DNA from: Stercorarius parasiticus
Lineage: Eukaryota > Chordata > Aves > Charadriiformes > Stercorariidae
Assembly (NCBI GenBank): GCA_013396915.1
Contig: VWZL01000355.1
Coordinates: 558,001-622,000 of the forward strand
Reading direction: 5' to 3'
DNA length: 64,000 nt
Each line of letters opens with the position of its first letter. Position 1 is the first letter of the stretch. Below the pieces are notes generated by a model. That model made no database searches, was not told where the DNA came from, and saw only the letters and a program-made list of their open reading frames with translations. Shown in pieces: positions 38,101 through 49,964 of this stretch. A program made the translations under genes and the position numbers.

Positions 38101-39500
38101 TTTAACAAGAATTTAGAAATCAATAGAAATTTGTCCTTGAAGTAGTAGAGAGAATTCAGCATACCCAGATAAGGTAAAATACATCAATAGTTGAGTAATC
38201 TCAGAGAAACACAACTGATCCAATTTGTCCTGAAATTCAGCATTAGCTATCATCTTTAATTTGCCAGATCCCACAAACATAAAATAAAAAAGTCACTAAA
38301 GCAATTTCACATCCTAATTTTGATAATTTTATATCACTGTAGCTATTGAGTTTTGTAGCATTGCTCCCAATGTCCTCCGAAAAGTGAAGAACTAAATCCT
38401 CTATTTTCAGTTACCTGCATTTATTTCCCTAAATCATTTAGTCACTTCCTATAGATGGAGGCAACTGTGCAAATTTAAAGCCTGATCCTTCCTTAGTATC
38501 CATCAAAACAGCTTCATCACGGGAGAAAAAATAAAAGTGTAAGACACCTTATTGAGTAAGGTTTTCTCACTAAATGCATCTTAACAACAAAGGCTGACAA
38601 AAAAGTACTTATTGACATCTAAAACATTTCAGAACCTACCTACTAGATATGACTGAAGCATGGAAAACTGCATATAACCTTCAAGATTCAGTAAATCAAA
38701 GGTAGGTTTTCACATTGGAAAGCCAAAGCCGCAGCCAGAAACAAGAGCGTTTCCAAAAGTGTTTCCTAAAATATGTATTTTCATGTTGTTTAAAAGCAGT
38801 TCTTTAAAATACTCATTCTTTGTGCTTGGAGGAGAGATCAATAGAGATTTTAAAGATGTTTGGAATTCGCTGTGCAGAACAAAGAGGCACTAAAGTTAGA
38901 TAATGTCTTACCTCTCTCAGCATATGTATATTTGACTTTATTTAGCTGTGCCTTGGAATATTTTGCCACTTTATATGCAATACAAGATTGGTTGCCTAAA
39001 ACTTAATGTCCCAAATACATTTGTGTGTATTTTTCATGCCTATTTCAACATCTGCAGTGGAGCCACACTGCTCCTCAGCAGAACATTTAGTCCCTTACCA
39101 ACGCATCTTGACAATATGTATTTACCATATAGAGTGTAAAGTCTATAAAATAGTAATATTTCTTATCCCTTGGTATTCATCGACTGCACAGATGTTTATA
39201 CCTTCCAAGAAAAATCTGTCTATGACGGTATTATTTTTACTTGGTTATCTTCTAACTCTATATTTGCATCACCGGGCATCTACTAACATGATCTCCGCTG
39301 TCAGCATCTTTCTCTTCACACAGTCTCTAAGAGCAATCCCATCCCACAGACAGACTGCTGTCCCCATCCCGAGGAGAACCATGGAAGTGACCGTGCCATT
39401 TCACTACTACAGACCCCTCCCCAGCTTCTGTGGCTGTTGGGGCTTGGTCCTTTGCATCTCCTTTCCCAGGTGCAGACCCTGATGGTTTGACGAAGCTCCA
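35195..39500. other. Unique stretch with CNE-like block, no gene
   Basis: AT-rich, with no exon recognised. A block at about 35820-36130 has several homeodomain-like words (GGCTGTTAATTACAT, CCAATTAGTTTT) and looks conserved by eye. A small palindrome, ATGTAAATCAATTTACAT, sits at 37478-37495. The words around 36222 (GAAGTCAATGGAATGACA) and 37490 resemble a very old amniote interspersed repeat, but too little remains to call it. Confidence 0.5.
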
Positions 39501-39505
39501 CTTAC

Positions 39506-39934
39506 AGAATCATAGAATGGTTCAGGTTAGAAGGAACCTTAAAGATCACCCAGTTACAATCCCCTGCCCTGGGCAGGGACACCTCCCACTGGACCAGGTT
39601 GCTCCAAGCCCCATCCAACCTGGCCTTGAACACCTCCAGGGATGGGGCAGCCACAGCTTCTCTGGGCAACCGGGGCCAGGGGCTCACCACCCTCACAGGA
39701 AAGAATTTCTTCCTAATATCTAATCTAAATCAACCCTCTTCAAGTTTAAAACCGTTCCCCCTTGTCCTGTCACTCCCCTCCCTGATCCAGAGTCCCTCCC
39801 CAGCTTTCCTGGAGCCCCTTTAGGTACTGGAAGGGGCTTTAAGGTCTCCTTGGAGCCTTTTCTTCTCCAGGCTGAGCAAGCCCAACTCTCTCAGCCTGTC
39901 CTCACAGCAGAGGTGCTCCAGCCCTCTGATCATG
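39506..39934 (-). mobile_element. CR1 LINE, 3' part with ORF2 C-terminus (minus strand)
   Basis: The plus strand starts with AGAATCATAGAATGGTTCAG, the reverse of the CR1 octamer end. The minus strand then encodes the ORF2 end (RVVSPWPRLPREAVAAPSLE, then VFKARLDGAW). Further right come blocks equivalent to the KLE-RGNGFKL and LFSLEK parts, seen as TTGTCCTGTCACTCCCCTCC and CTTTTCTTCTCCAGGCTGAG. It is about 430 bp and 5'-truncated after GCCCTCTGATCAT. Substitutions and small indels break the frame. It is the same subfamily as the copies at 46278 and 63177. Confidence 0.95.
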
Positions 39935-39939
39935 TTATC

Positions 39940-40275
39940 ATGCACAACCAGAGCAAAAGTAAAGCTGAGTTTTTGAGCGCACTTAAATGAATGCAGAGGA
40001 TCACAGCGAAACTCTGGACGTGCAGAAGACTGCCGGGAAAAGATTTAAACTCCTTCAGCCCATGTCTGCAAGCAAAGGGACAGGGACGATGGCTGGAAGG
40101 GAGCCATATTTCTGGTAACTGCTGATTCAAGAGCACTTCATGCGTTTAACAGTTCACGCTGGGAAGGCTGACTACACGCCTCACAGTAATGAAATCTGAA
40201 ACTGACAGATTTTTGTCAGGTTCCATAGGGAAACAAGGCCAATTGCAAATTGCCAGAGGCTGCTCAAGTATCCTG
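39940..40275. other. Unique stretch, nothing recognised
   Basis: About 330 bases between a young CR1 and an ancient CR1 tail. No open frame of note, no repeat and no regulatory element that I can support. Confidence 0.5.
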
Positions 40276-40279
40276 GGAA

Positions 40280-40410
40280 AGTGTCACTAAATGCTCCTTC
40301 TATTCTTACCTCCTTCCCCAGGCACCCGCTGTTGGCACCAGTTGGAGGCAGGACACCAGGTTAATTGGATCACTGATTTGATTGGAGTTAGCCATTCTTG
40401 TGAGATGATC
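40280..40410 (+). mobile_element. Ancient amniote CR1 tail (plus strand)
   Basis: The order of words CTCCTTCTATTCTTACCTCC, GGCACCCGCTGTTGGCACCA, GTTGGAGGCAGGACACCAGG, TTAATTGGATCACTGATTTG and GCCATTCTTGTGA follows, with many substitutions, the 3' end of old CR1 elements that are common in reptile genomes and rarer in birds. In those copies the region reads like GGCACCTGGCATTGGCCACT, then a GGACAGGATACTGGGCTAGA block, then GCCATTCTTATG. Identity is low, so it predates the bird-specific CR1 copies here. The call is from memory of the pattern and needs a repeat search. Confidence 0.6.
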
Positions 40411-40414
40411 ATGT

Positions 40415-43400
40415 TGTGCCTTGTACCCCGATTAGTGCTTGAACTCATTGGCTGACTTGCTCTGGTTTTAATGGAGAGATCTCAAGGCAAAGTTTCCAGC
40501 CGTGTTTCACACAGAACTAAAACAGGAATTCTGAGGGAAGGATGGCTATATGATACAAAAATCAACCAGCTTCATGCAGGGCAATGGCACATGCTGAGCA
40601 GGCATTTGCATGCAGCTGTTGGACTTCCAGAACAGCCAAAGACCCTCAGCCATCACCAGGATCATGATCTTCATTTTGCCTATGGTAGAGGTCAGAACTG
40701 ACACCTGTGTCCTACCTCCTGCCTGTGGAGCCAGGGGCTCCCCTGGCCCTGGCAACTTACCACCTTCTAACACACAGGAGGGGCCATGGTTATGCATGCA
40801 ACTGCTGTCCCTGCAGCCAATGCTGTCGCCAAGAGCAAAAGCAGTAAATCTGATTCATGCCTCTTCCAGGCACTCTACCATGGGGCTGTTTCTCATCTTG
40901 CATGGCAACAGCCCAAGGTTTTTGGGAAAGTAAGGAGAAACTGTGATGGGGAGAGGCAATAGGAGCACCAGAGAGGATAAGCATCCCTCTCATGCAGAGG
41001 CAGTGAAGGCAGGGGGATCCCAATAAAATGAGTCTGGAGAGATGGGGATTAGCGAGGTCAGGGAATGGACATCACCCATTTTCCTTCAGCATAAGGAGAC
41101 CTTGGACACCCCCCACCATCACTCACTGCTTCTACTCCAGACCTTCCCGCCCAGCATCTCCCCAAGCGCCAGTGGCTTGTCCAGCCCCTTTCCCCAGCTC
41201 TGATGTGACAGAGCCGAAGTGATACTCCCCTCCCCAAATCCTTCCCTCCTTCTCTACTATGCTGCAAAATTGAATTTCGCATATACTGCCAAGCAGCCTT
41301 AAACTGCTGCCACTAACGAGACACTGACCTATCAGAAAGGAAGCCTGTCTTCAGCTGCTAATAAAGCCAGATATTCAGCAAACAGCAGGAACACAAGCCA
41401 TGAAAAACTTTTTTGAACTTATTCGGTCCTAGTGAGTCAATCTTGCAATTGTGAAGGGCTATGTCCATATGAAGGTGCCCAACTTCAAATGCAACATAAA
41501 ATCCAGAGGGAGGCTGCTATGAAACCTTAATAAGGAAATTACAATTTGCTGTAAAAGTAAGGCAAATGCACACCACCGAGTACCAAAACAGAAAATGCTC
41601 TAGCAGCTCTGGCTCAAAATACCAAAAAAGACAATTCATGCACTCAGATAGTGCTCAAGGGAGGTGGTAAGAGATGGAGTATCATTTATATGTGGGTGAT
41701 TTCCCATTTCACGCTCCCATCCTGCGAGAGAGTGAGGTAGTGGAGACTTGCTGCCAACTGAAGATTACCTGGATGAATACGAGCCCTGGAAGAGCGCACA
41801 TGCTGGTGAAGAGAAAAGTTTGGTTTAAATAAATGGTCACCAGCATCTCTGTGCCAACCCACAAGTGAAAAGAGTTTAGCTTTAATTTCAGGCAATGACA
41901 ATGGTGGATATTAGTACCTGCACTGAACCCATGAATAGATGAATAAAAATACATATAAAGGGCCACAGATGTATACCTGTCAAAAACTCAAATGACTAAT
42001 AGAAGAACAACCATAAAAAAAAAAAAGCATGCAGTAGACATTGGCATGGGGTGGGAGGATGTTTGATTCTTGTCAAACAATCACAAGAGAGGATTATTTA
42101 AGAGCCAAAAATATGGAGGGGGGGGACTGATTCAATTGCAAAGGCACTGAAGATAGCATTTTTTGAATACAGCCTTTAGTTAGAGTTTAAGAAATCAGAG
42201 TTACTGCAAGATTAATATGTCTTAAACAGCAGGTAAACTAGTCATTTCTTCCTCTACAGGCACCTAGTGTTCCTCACAAAATAATGCTCTGTTTTGACAT
42301 CCCCATTACTTGGCACAGCCTGTATGTCACAAAGAAGAGCTGACAACAGAGGGATCCTGGTGTGTCTTTCACAGCTGTTGCTGTGTAGACCATTTAAAGA
42401 AAAAAAAAAAAGGGCAAGCAATAGATAAGCTTTATCTCCATGGATGTTGGCACCTTTGTTGCAGCACCTCCGTGGGCTGTGGTTAACACCACCCTCTGAT
42501 GAGGAGGCTGTCTCTCCAAGGTATGAATAACCCAGGCTACATAACTCTGAAAAACATCCACGTCTACTCCATTAATATCCTGGGCCTAAAATGTAAAAGC
42601 TGCCAGAGCTCTACCTTTTTACAGGGGTCGAAGAGGAGGGCAGGACCTTCATCCCTGACTGTGTATGTGCTTTGCAGAGCATGAAACACAGAAGTAGCGC
42701 ACAGAACAGGGCCCACATATCCTAACTGCTTCCCCATTATAAGAGCATTTTAAATGCTAGGATGTAGAAATGTACAAATTTTTCATTTTCTCCAACACAC
42801 CAGTAAGTCAAGAGACCTGGGCTTTACAAGAATGGCCAGCAAGTGCAACCTGTGTGTTGCACACAGGATCAGAAGGTCCCTCAAGTAAGACGCTCATTAC
42901 CTGAGCATTTAAAATACAGCAAAGGGACTGCACCACCACCGCTGCCTCTGTGAGTCCTGCCCACCTCTTCAAAATCAAAATTTTAACTCTCTGCTCTCAG
43001 GAATAAGCTCAAGATGCCATGTGAAATAAATCAGCATAGTAGTCTTTTGCAAAACCCTAATATTTTATGTATTTATTTATCTATTTATTTGTTCTCAATC
43101 AATTTATGGAAGGTGAAAGGCTTCCCTAGAAACCTCTGAGCTCCATGAAACTGGATTATCTATGAAGACTGTTCCATCTGAAGATGTTAATTTTATCTGT
43201 AATCTAAAGGCACAACAAGGTATTTTCTAAGTGTCTACCTGTACCTTGAAAGGATCACCATACCTCTTCCAAAAGAAACGCCAGAAAGTCCAACATCTAG
43301 ATGCAGTTAGTTTCCTTTATAGAGAAGTCTTTCACAAGTGGCTTCAGATGGACGTCAGCTCACTCTGTGACAGCAAGTTAGGCAAAATAACCTACCGTTA

Positions 43401-45700
43401 CTGTCATTGTGAGTTTTCTTTCCTTCCTTGGTGCTGACAAATGCTATTATAAAATTAACAGAAGTTTTAGCAAGGATATTTTGCAAATAGACCTCTATTT
43501 AATTCTATTAATGCATCACAAAAGCATAGTCAGACAAAACCAATATGAATTCCGCACAGAATTGCTCACTGTCCTCTGGCACAGAAGTAGTACTTACCAT
43601 AATAAGAAAATTCGGAAGAATTTTCAATTGGAGACACAAATAAATAACTGTTGCACTTAAGAGACAATACACTTTTTGAAATTTATTCTGCAAGAGGCAT
43701 CTTTCAATTTAACAAATGTACTACTGTACGAGAAGTATGTTGTGATGCTTGAACCTAGTCAGCGTGTTCTGATCCCTGCAACAGCTGAAGGGTTGTGCAA
43801 AATCTATGATTTGAAGTCTTGAAGTTTGTTATTCTTCCCTTTGTTACTCACTTGGATTCAAGTGCTAAAAAAACCCCATGGCCCTAAGAAATCATCTTCT
43901 TCTCTGGTGAAGTATCTGCCTTGCCTGTGAATGGAAAGTTTAACAGGGAAAATGAGTAGATGCAATAACCTGTAAAGTTAACTGAAAAAGTCTTTTCAAG
44001 AAAGAAGGTTTTCTAATTTCTAGTGCAATAGTAGGAGCAGGAGAAGGGTGGGGAGAGTCACCATGAGTGTTTTGTGAAAACCTGGAACCTGGGCAGTTTC
44101 AACAGATCCCCTTCTACTATTTAGTCAGGTTATAGCACTTGCTCCTGACAGTCAGTGACTCCCTTTTCTGTTCACCACATCTAAGTTACCCTCCAAACAA
44201 GTGAATGTACGGTGGTTCCTTCTTCCTTTCTCACTCTCATTTTTGCAACCACTTTTCTATCCATATTCCTTTAATTGGAAACATTCATTTTAATTTTGAT
44301 TTGCACAGGATACGCGTTTTGTCTTTAATCGTGCTAGGGCACCCCCCGATAAAGTCTGTAGAGTGAAAATCCACAATGCCTAAAACAAGGTTCTGCTATC
44401 TGAACCGCTTTTTAATCACTCATCACCTAGAAATCTGGAACTGCAAAAGTGTGGGACATACGATGAAGATAGATGACTGAATTTTTAATGAGCAGTCCTT
44501 CAATATTTACTTGGTTAAAAGACAGTGGATACTTTATCTTGCCTGTCATAACAAATATGCTCCTCTTGGCAACTCAGCGTCTTGTGTTTAACACTACATT
44601 GACAAATGTACCTCCTCCCCTTTTGTGGCGAATGCAGATAAAATTTTAAAGGCAATAGGCCTGTAGGTTAAGTGGTTTTTTTTCTCTATTCTTTTAATTT
44701 TATAAATGCAGTGCTGATCCTAGAGCTAAAGACAACTCCTGTTGTTTAAGTCTAAAACCCCAATTCAAAGTCGTGTCAATACTCTCCCTATAAATTCTCA
44801 GCTTCACGCACTGCTCAATAGCATAAGTCAATTGAAATAGAAAGGTTAATGCAAAAGTCCCAAAGTCAGATAGTGAGGACCAGCTTCTCAGCCAGCCTTG
44901 CAGCCAAAATTGCATTTGCCACTCTACGGATGAGGAACAAGTGACACCTTCTTATATATAGGGTTTATCAAAAGGGTTCCTCTGTCCCTTTCCGCAGCAG
45001 CATCTTCCTTGCAGACCCACAAAAAAGACCTGAGTGGGCTCAAAAAAAAAAAGTCAAGATAGTAAAGAAAAAAGAGATCTGTCCTTCTTACCTTACTTAC
45101 TGTTCTTCCAGCAAATTTCCCCTTGCTAGTGGTATGTTTTACATGACCTGGAGCAGCTTGGTCATATAGATGTGGCTGCAGGGAAGGACAGCAGAAACCC
45201 ATGTTTCTCAGCTTTCTGAGACACCTCGACAGTGATGGATGGGCATCACATTTCCTGACATTATTTCCCACTATTTCACATGGATGTTGCCAACCAAGAG
45301 GAGAGTTAAGAGTGGATTCATTGAGCAATGTTTCCTCCTTTCACAATCCATCTTGAGATGACAATCCAATTTTCAGGTCAAGAGAAAATTCTTAAACTAT
45401 GGAAAAGTCACAGGTGACAAGAATAATGAACGTGGGAGATGGCAGAAGGAGGAAGGGATCTACTACGTGTTTTATGGATGAGGCACATAGGATATGACAG
45501 GGGGAAAGAACACGGTGTGGGAGTCACAATGAAGCAATGCAACAGTACATTTTCTTGTGCACAGCCAGCTCTGTTTTACTCAGAGATCACACAAAAATGC
45601 ATACATATTTGCTCCTCTAGTCTTCTGACAGCAGCAATAATATAAAAATATATCTATGAGTATTCCATTTTCCCCCAGTCAAAGTCCAGCCAGATTCACT
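40415..45700. other. Unique stretch, no gene recognised
   Basis: About 5.3 kb with short open frames only. It contains a TATT-type simple repeat at 43069-43092 and A-runs near 42017 and 42399. A GC-richer part at about 40700-41220 has several overlapping open frames on both strands, none with domain character or paired splice signals I trust. Confidence 0.5.
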
Positions 45701-45705
45701 ATTTA

Positions 45706-45963
45706 TCATCGTTTATTCCAGTAAATAGAAGCCCCACCCAGGACAATTATCTTGCTGTCACAGCTTGTAAATGGTGTTTTGGTATCATGGGATTTCTGTT
45801 CAGGAGCTTTGTTTTGATTTTGAGGCCTGTAATCTTTATCAGATATTACACACCACTCATCACTGTCAGTATCCAAAACAACATCAGCATCTGTGGCATT
45901 ACTAACTAGACCATCTTCAGCATGTGAATCATCCTGCAGCTTATTCTCCGGATTCATACTTGC
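45706..45963 (-). CDS. Candidate host coding exon with LIR-like motif, unrecognised
   Basis: A minus-strand frame of 85 codons plus TGA follows a TTAATTTTTTTCAG splice acceptor; the exon would begin at 45963 in phase 0 with GCA AGT ATG. The product starts ASMNPENKLQDD, is acidic, and has VVLDTDSDEWCVISDKDY near residues 29-46. DSDEWCVI has acidic residues directly before W-x-x-I, the form of LC3-interacting (LIR) autophagy motifs. After a charged linker (PQNQNKAPEQKSHDTK) it ends in a short hydrophobic stretch, KIIVLGGASIYWNKR. An AATAAA overlaps the last codons, but no clear distal poly-A signal was seen. It could be a terminal exon, part of an alternative transcript, or a retrocopy remnant. 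I do not recognise the protein. The frame stays open upstream to 46020 but without an ATG, so an internal ATG at 45957 would be the start only if the exon is first. LIR function is inference from a short motif. Confidence 0.35.
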   Translation of the reverse strand, partial: ASMNPENKLQDDSHAEDGLVSNATDADVVLDTDSDEWCVISDKDYRPQNQNKAPEQKSHDTKTPFTSCDSKIIVLGGASIYWNKR

Positions 45964-46277
45964 CTGAAAAAAATTAACTCCAGATGACTCTCCGGATGGC
46001 AGCTCTTCACCACCCTCCACGGAATATGAGGGCAGGGAATGATTTTATGAGTAATAAAATTAACTATTTGGATGGCTTAAAAAGGTTTTCATAGCAACAA
46101 CACTTGAGTGTAGCCCAACAAGACTTTCACCAGAGTCAATATGAAGAGTGCAATTCCTGCTTATTCACGAAAGAAACCGGCAACAACTCTTTCAGAAATG
46201 CTCCATAATGAAAACTCCTACCACATGTCACAGACTTGGCTGCAGGGTGGGAAGTAACCACCAATCCTGGCAAAGTG

Positions 46278-46488
46278 ATAGAATCATAGAATTGTTCGGG
46301 TTAGAAGGGACCTTAAAGATCATCTAGTTCCAACACCCTGCCCTGGGCAGGGACACCTCCCACCAGACCAGGCTGCTCAAAGCCCCGTCCAGCCTGGCCT
46401 TGAACATCTCCAGGGATGGGGCAGCCACAGCTTCTCTGGGCAACCTGGGCCAAGGTCTCACCACCCTCACAGCAAAGAATTTATTTCT
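46278..46488 (-). mobile_element. CR1 LINE 3' end with ORF2 C-terminus (minus strand)
   Basis: TAGAATCATAGAATTGTTCG on the plus strand is the reversed octamer tail. The minus strand then encodes the ORF2 end (VRVVRPWPRLPREAVAAPSL and MFKARLDGALSSLVWWE). It is truncated inside the conserved KNFFTVR block at about 46488. The frame is open across the retained codons, so the copy is fairly young. It is the same subfamily as 39506 and 63177. Confidence 0.94.
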
Positions 46489-46489
46489 T

Positions 46490-49400
46490 TTCTTCTTGTG
46501 ATGTGCTCCCACACAGCTGAAAAGAGCCGAAAATACGGTTCTCCCTGCAAGTCTAATTGCAACATGCAAGCCCAAGTCTAAAAAAGATTCAGGCACCCCA
46601 CTTGATTAAAATAACAGACAACGTAAATGACTCTGCTCACATTTAATGCAAATACACGCCACCTTTCTTTGCTTCTGGTCATCTGTTAGGCTTTAGTTCT
46701 GTGTCAAAATAAAACTGCTTTATTAAACAAGAGGAGGTAATTAAAGCAGTGCCAAAGCCTACTGAATCACAAACAATGTGAGATTAAGGTGACTGATAGC
46801 AGAAGATATTTTGTGTATAATAAATATACTTCTGATTATAAAAAAGAAAGTCTTAATACAATTTTTTTCATCTTAATCATTTTATCAAAAGGGATATTAA
46901 TGGTGTGGAAAAAAGGCACAGCTTATTAGTGGAAAGTGTGATGTTCTGGTTTGCTCACTTTTTTGTGAATTAATTTCATTACAAAAGTTCCTTTTCTCAA
47001 CCTCTTTAGATTTCCCTATGAAGACCAAACAGAGGAAAAGAGGGGGATAAAAATATAAACTACTTTAGAAATATCAAATTCAGAATTATTTATGCTTGTT
47101 TTTTATAATCCAACAACCAAACAAAAAAGACATTTTGAAGTTGAGTGAAATCTTTGATCCCATTTATAAGCAGAGAAATGAAGGAAATGAATGAAAAATT
47201 CCCCAGGTTTAAAAAAAATAGTTTTAGCTTGAAAAATATTATAAACCTATAATTCTTGGTTTGTATTTAACAGGAAATATATCTATGGTAACTTCCCTTG
47301 CCCTTTCCTTCTAATACCACATATGCCAATAGAGGTGAAAATACAGCCGTTAAAAGTTTCCCAACAATTTTACTTGTTTTTCCACGTAGACTTTTTCTGG
47401 TGGTTGACTAAAGGCAGGAGAGCCATAGTATCAAGAGAGTCCCATAATCTTCCCTTGCCATTGCATTTCCCTCTCTTTTTATTACTATCTCACTTATAAA
47501 CCTTCTTCTGCAGCTCAAGCATCTGGAAATATATTTATTACAATAGATATTATTGAATATTAGTCACTTCTCCTCACCTCTTTTCTCACTACAAGAAATA
47601 CCAATAGCCAGCTAAAGCCTCCAGGATGATAAATAAGTTTTAAAGTATCATCTTAAATTGACAGAGTCTTCTCTTATTATAGCATGTTAACAATTGCAAA
47701 AGTGACTATGAAATATATAGAAGAGAATCAGCACAACACAGAACCCTTGGGCTTTTATTTCTGTACCACTTTTCATCTTGACAGTGCATTGTGATTGGTT
47801 ATTTCGATCCTATTATCACATATAGAGCAGACCTAGATGCAAATAAGAGGCCATTTCATGTGGCTGAAATCATACAGTGACTCAAAACACCATTGAGCAA
47901 AACACAGCCTGAGGTGTCCGCTATAATCAGATCAGACTGGAGGATGATATAGGAGGTAAATGGGTCCCTATAATGGATCCCTTTTGCTAGCAATTAGCAC
48001 AGTGGGCATTGAGGCCAGCTGCGTGAGTCTGCTCAGTTGCATGGCTCATACGACCATCCTGATCTCAGAAGTGTTGTCCCCTCTGCAGCACACACCATTT
48101 TACAGGTACCAGCTCACCTTCTCTTACAGCCCAAAGCAGAAGGCACTGCAAAAAATGACAAGGTGACAGGCTTAAAAAATCGAAAGGGAGCCATTTTCCC
48201 CAGGTAGGAACTCACAACCACAGGAGACTTTGGCGGGCAAAAATTTAGGTCACTTCATAAAATGTTTAGATAAAGTAATGGACTAAAAAAACCCTGGACA
48301 AGAAGCCACTGCTTGCAGGAAGGCAACAAGGGAAGGAAAACTGAGCTAAACAACTGTTCTGGCCGTGGACAGAAAATAGTGATGTTTTTCTTCCTCCTTC
48401 ACTTATCTTTTAATTTAATTCTTTTAAATACTCCTGTCTGCAAGGGCATGGGGGAGCTTGATGTAACCAGTTGTCTTCTGCTCACATCAGTTTGGCCAAG
48501 GAGGATCCCCTCATCCTCCCTGCAAGAGAAAAGATCTCAAGGTACACAGCTGCAGTTTATATTTCAGTCACACCAAGCTGTGCGTTTTCACATTAGAAAT
48601 ATGAACTACGGAAGAGATGTTTAGTAACGTTATTTATTAGACAAGTTCTCTAGATTTTTATCATCCATAACTCACGCCTCTGAATGGATTTGCTGCCGAT
48701 TCCCTTAAGTCATGTACAGAAGGTCTTGAAGTACAGTATTTCTAAAATACCATTTTTTAAATTTCACATTTACATGCGTTCCATCTGCACACTGAGAACA
48801 TTAAATATCATAAATGTAGAGTTAATGTCTCATTTTTAAAAATTATGTAGTTTTGTAATTACATTAAATGAGGAGATACTGACTTTTAGAAACTACATTC
48901 TAAGTCTCTTTCTATTGCCAAAGCAGTCAGGAATATCTTTAAATAAGTTTATGCTGCAGGGATCCTTTAATGATCCATCTGCTGAAACTAGAAGGAAGAA
49001 GAAAAAGTAGTAGGATCATAAGAAATGAAACTTTAATTCACCATACATTAATAAAAAGCTCAGCTAGTGATAATCAGCAAGACTTTAATGAAGTTTTTGA
49101 AAGTTGTATTCATTTACACTTAAGAACAGGCTTCCAACAGTTCTCTCCAACACAGAAAGAGAATGAACTATATGAACTAAAAACTCCTCACACAATTCTA
49201 TCTTTCGCAAATCTCGGCTAGAAAACTGTTATAAGAATCTCAGAAAGTAGCTTTATTTCTATGTGAATTGTTTCATTTTTCAGTGTTTACCTAATCATAT
49301 TCATTTTCACAGAGAGTAAGACTCTATAGACACCTGTATTTGACTGATTTTTCAAGTTTCACATTTTTATAATGTTAAACATACCTAAGAGTATACAATA

Positions 49401-49635
49401 AGCCACCAGTTGTAATTTGCTCATCTCTTGAAGTCTTTGGGAAAAGCCTGGTAACAGTGCAGCTATATATGATTTAGCTAAAATCTGGTTATTGGGGTTG
49501 CTGTAAGGGTAATTGGTGTAAGTCTGTAGATGACCTTACAGTCATGGAAAGGCTGGCACATACAGTCCAATTTAATGCTGCAACATAACTCTTATGCAGA
49601 GTTTATTGTCCAGGTTAAATATAATTCAACTAGAA
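46490..49635. other. Unique AT-rich stretch, nothing recognised
   Basis: No gene, RNA or transposon recognised in about 3.1 kb. A string near 48040 (CATACGACCATCCTGATCTC) superficially resembles a 5S rRNA segment but has no matching flanks. Confidence 0.55.
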
Positions 49636-49639
49636 CACA

Positions 49640-49960
49640 CTGACCAGGATCAAGAGGCAGATGAGCTTATGGGGTCCTCCTCAGACATGAGTCATTGAAG
49701 AAGCAGTCCATTGGAGAAGAGCCCTTAGAAAAAAGTCCCTAAACAGAAGCCAACCAGCCCCCTTTACTCCCTCAGCTTTTCTACTGAGCATGGCATATGG
49801 GACGGAGCACCCCATTGGTCAGTTTGGGTCACCTGACCTGCCCACAAGGTAACCACCCAGGTCAGCTGACCCTGGTTGCCACGGCAACGAGTGTGTGCAC
49901 AGGGGCCTCTCCCTGAGTAGGAGGCCCGCCCTGCCTCACCTACAAACAGGACACACAAAC
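49640..49960 (+). mobile_element. Probable ERV-L-type LTR fragment
   Basis: The series AACAGAAGCCAACCAGCCCC, CTCAGCTTTTCTACTGAGCA, TGGCATATGGGACGGAGCAC and CCCATTGGTCAGTTTGGGTC follows the pattern of a widespread bird LTR, in which TTCTACTGAGCATGAC, a CATATGGTATGGAAT block and a TTGGTCAGTTTGGGTCAGCT block occur in this order. The right part (GACCTGCCCACAAGGTAACC to GCCCGCCCTGCC) is more diverged. No internal viral genes flank it, so it would be a solo or partial LTR, a leftover from recombination between two LTRs. I could not fix the TG...CA ends or a target duplication. The edges are estimates and the assignment rests on remembered pattern. Confidence 0.5.
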
Positions 49961-49964
49961 TGGA

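Noticed and set aside
39006..39482. 158-codon plus-strand open frame
   Set aside because: Composition looks random and it ends just before the CR1 at 39506. No homology recognised.
48020..48065. 5S rRNA-like string CATACGACCATCCTGATCTC
   Set aside because: Short match with spacing unlike 5S rRNA and no matching flanks.
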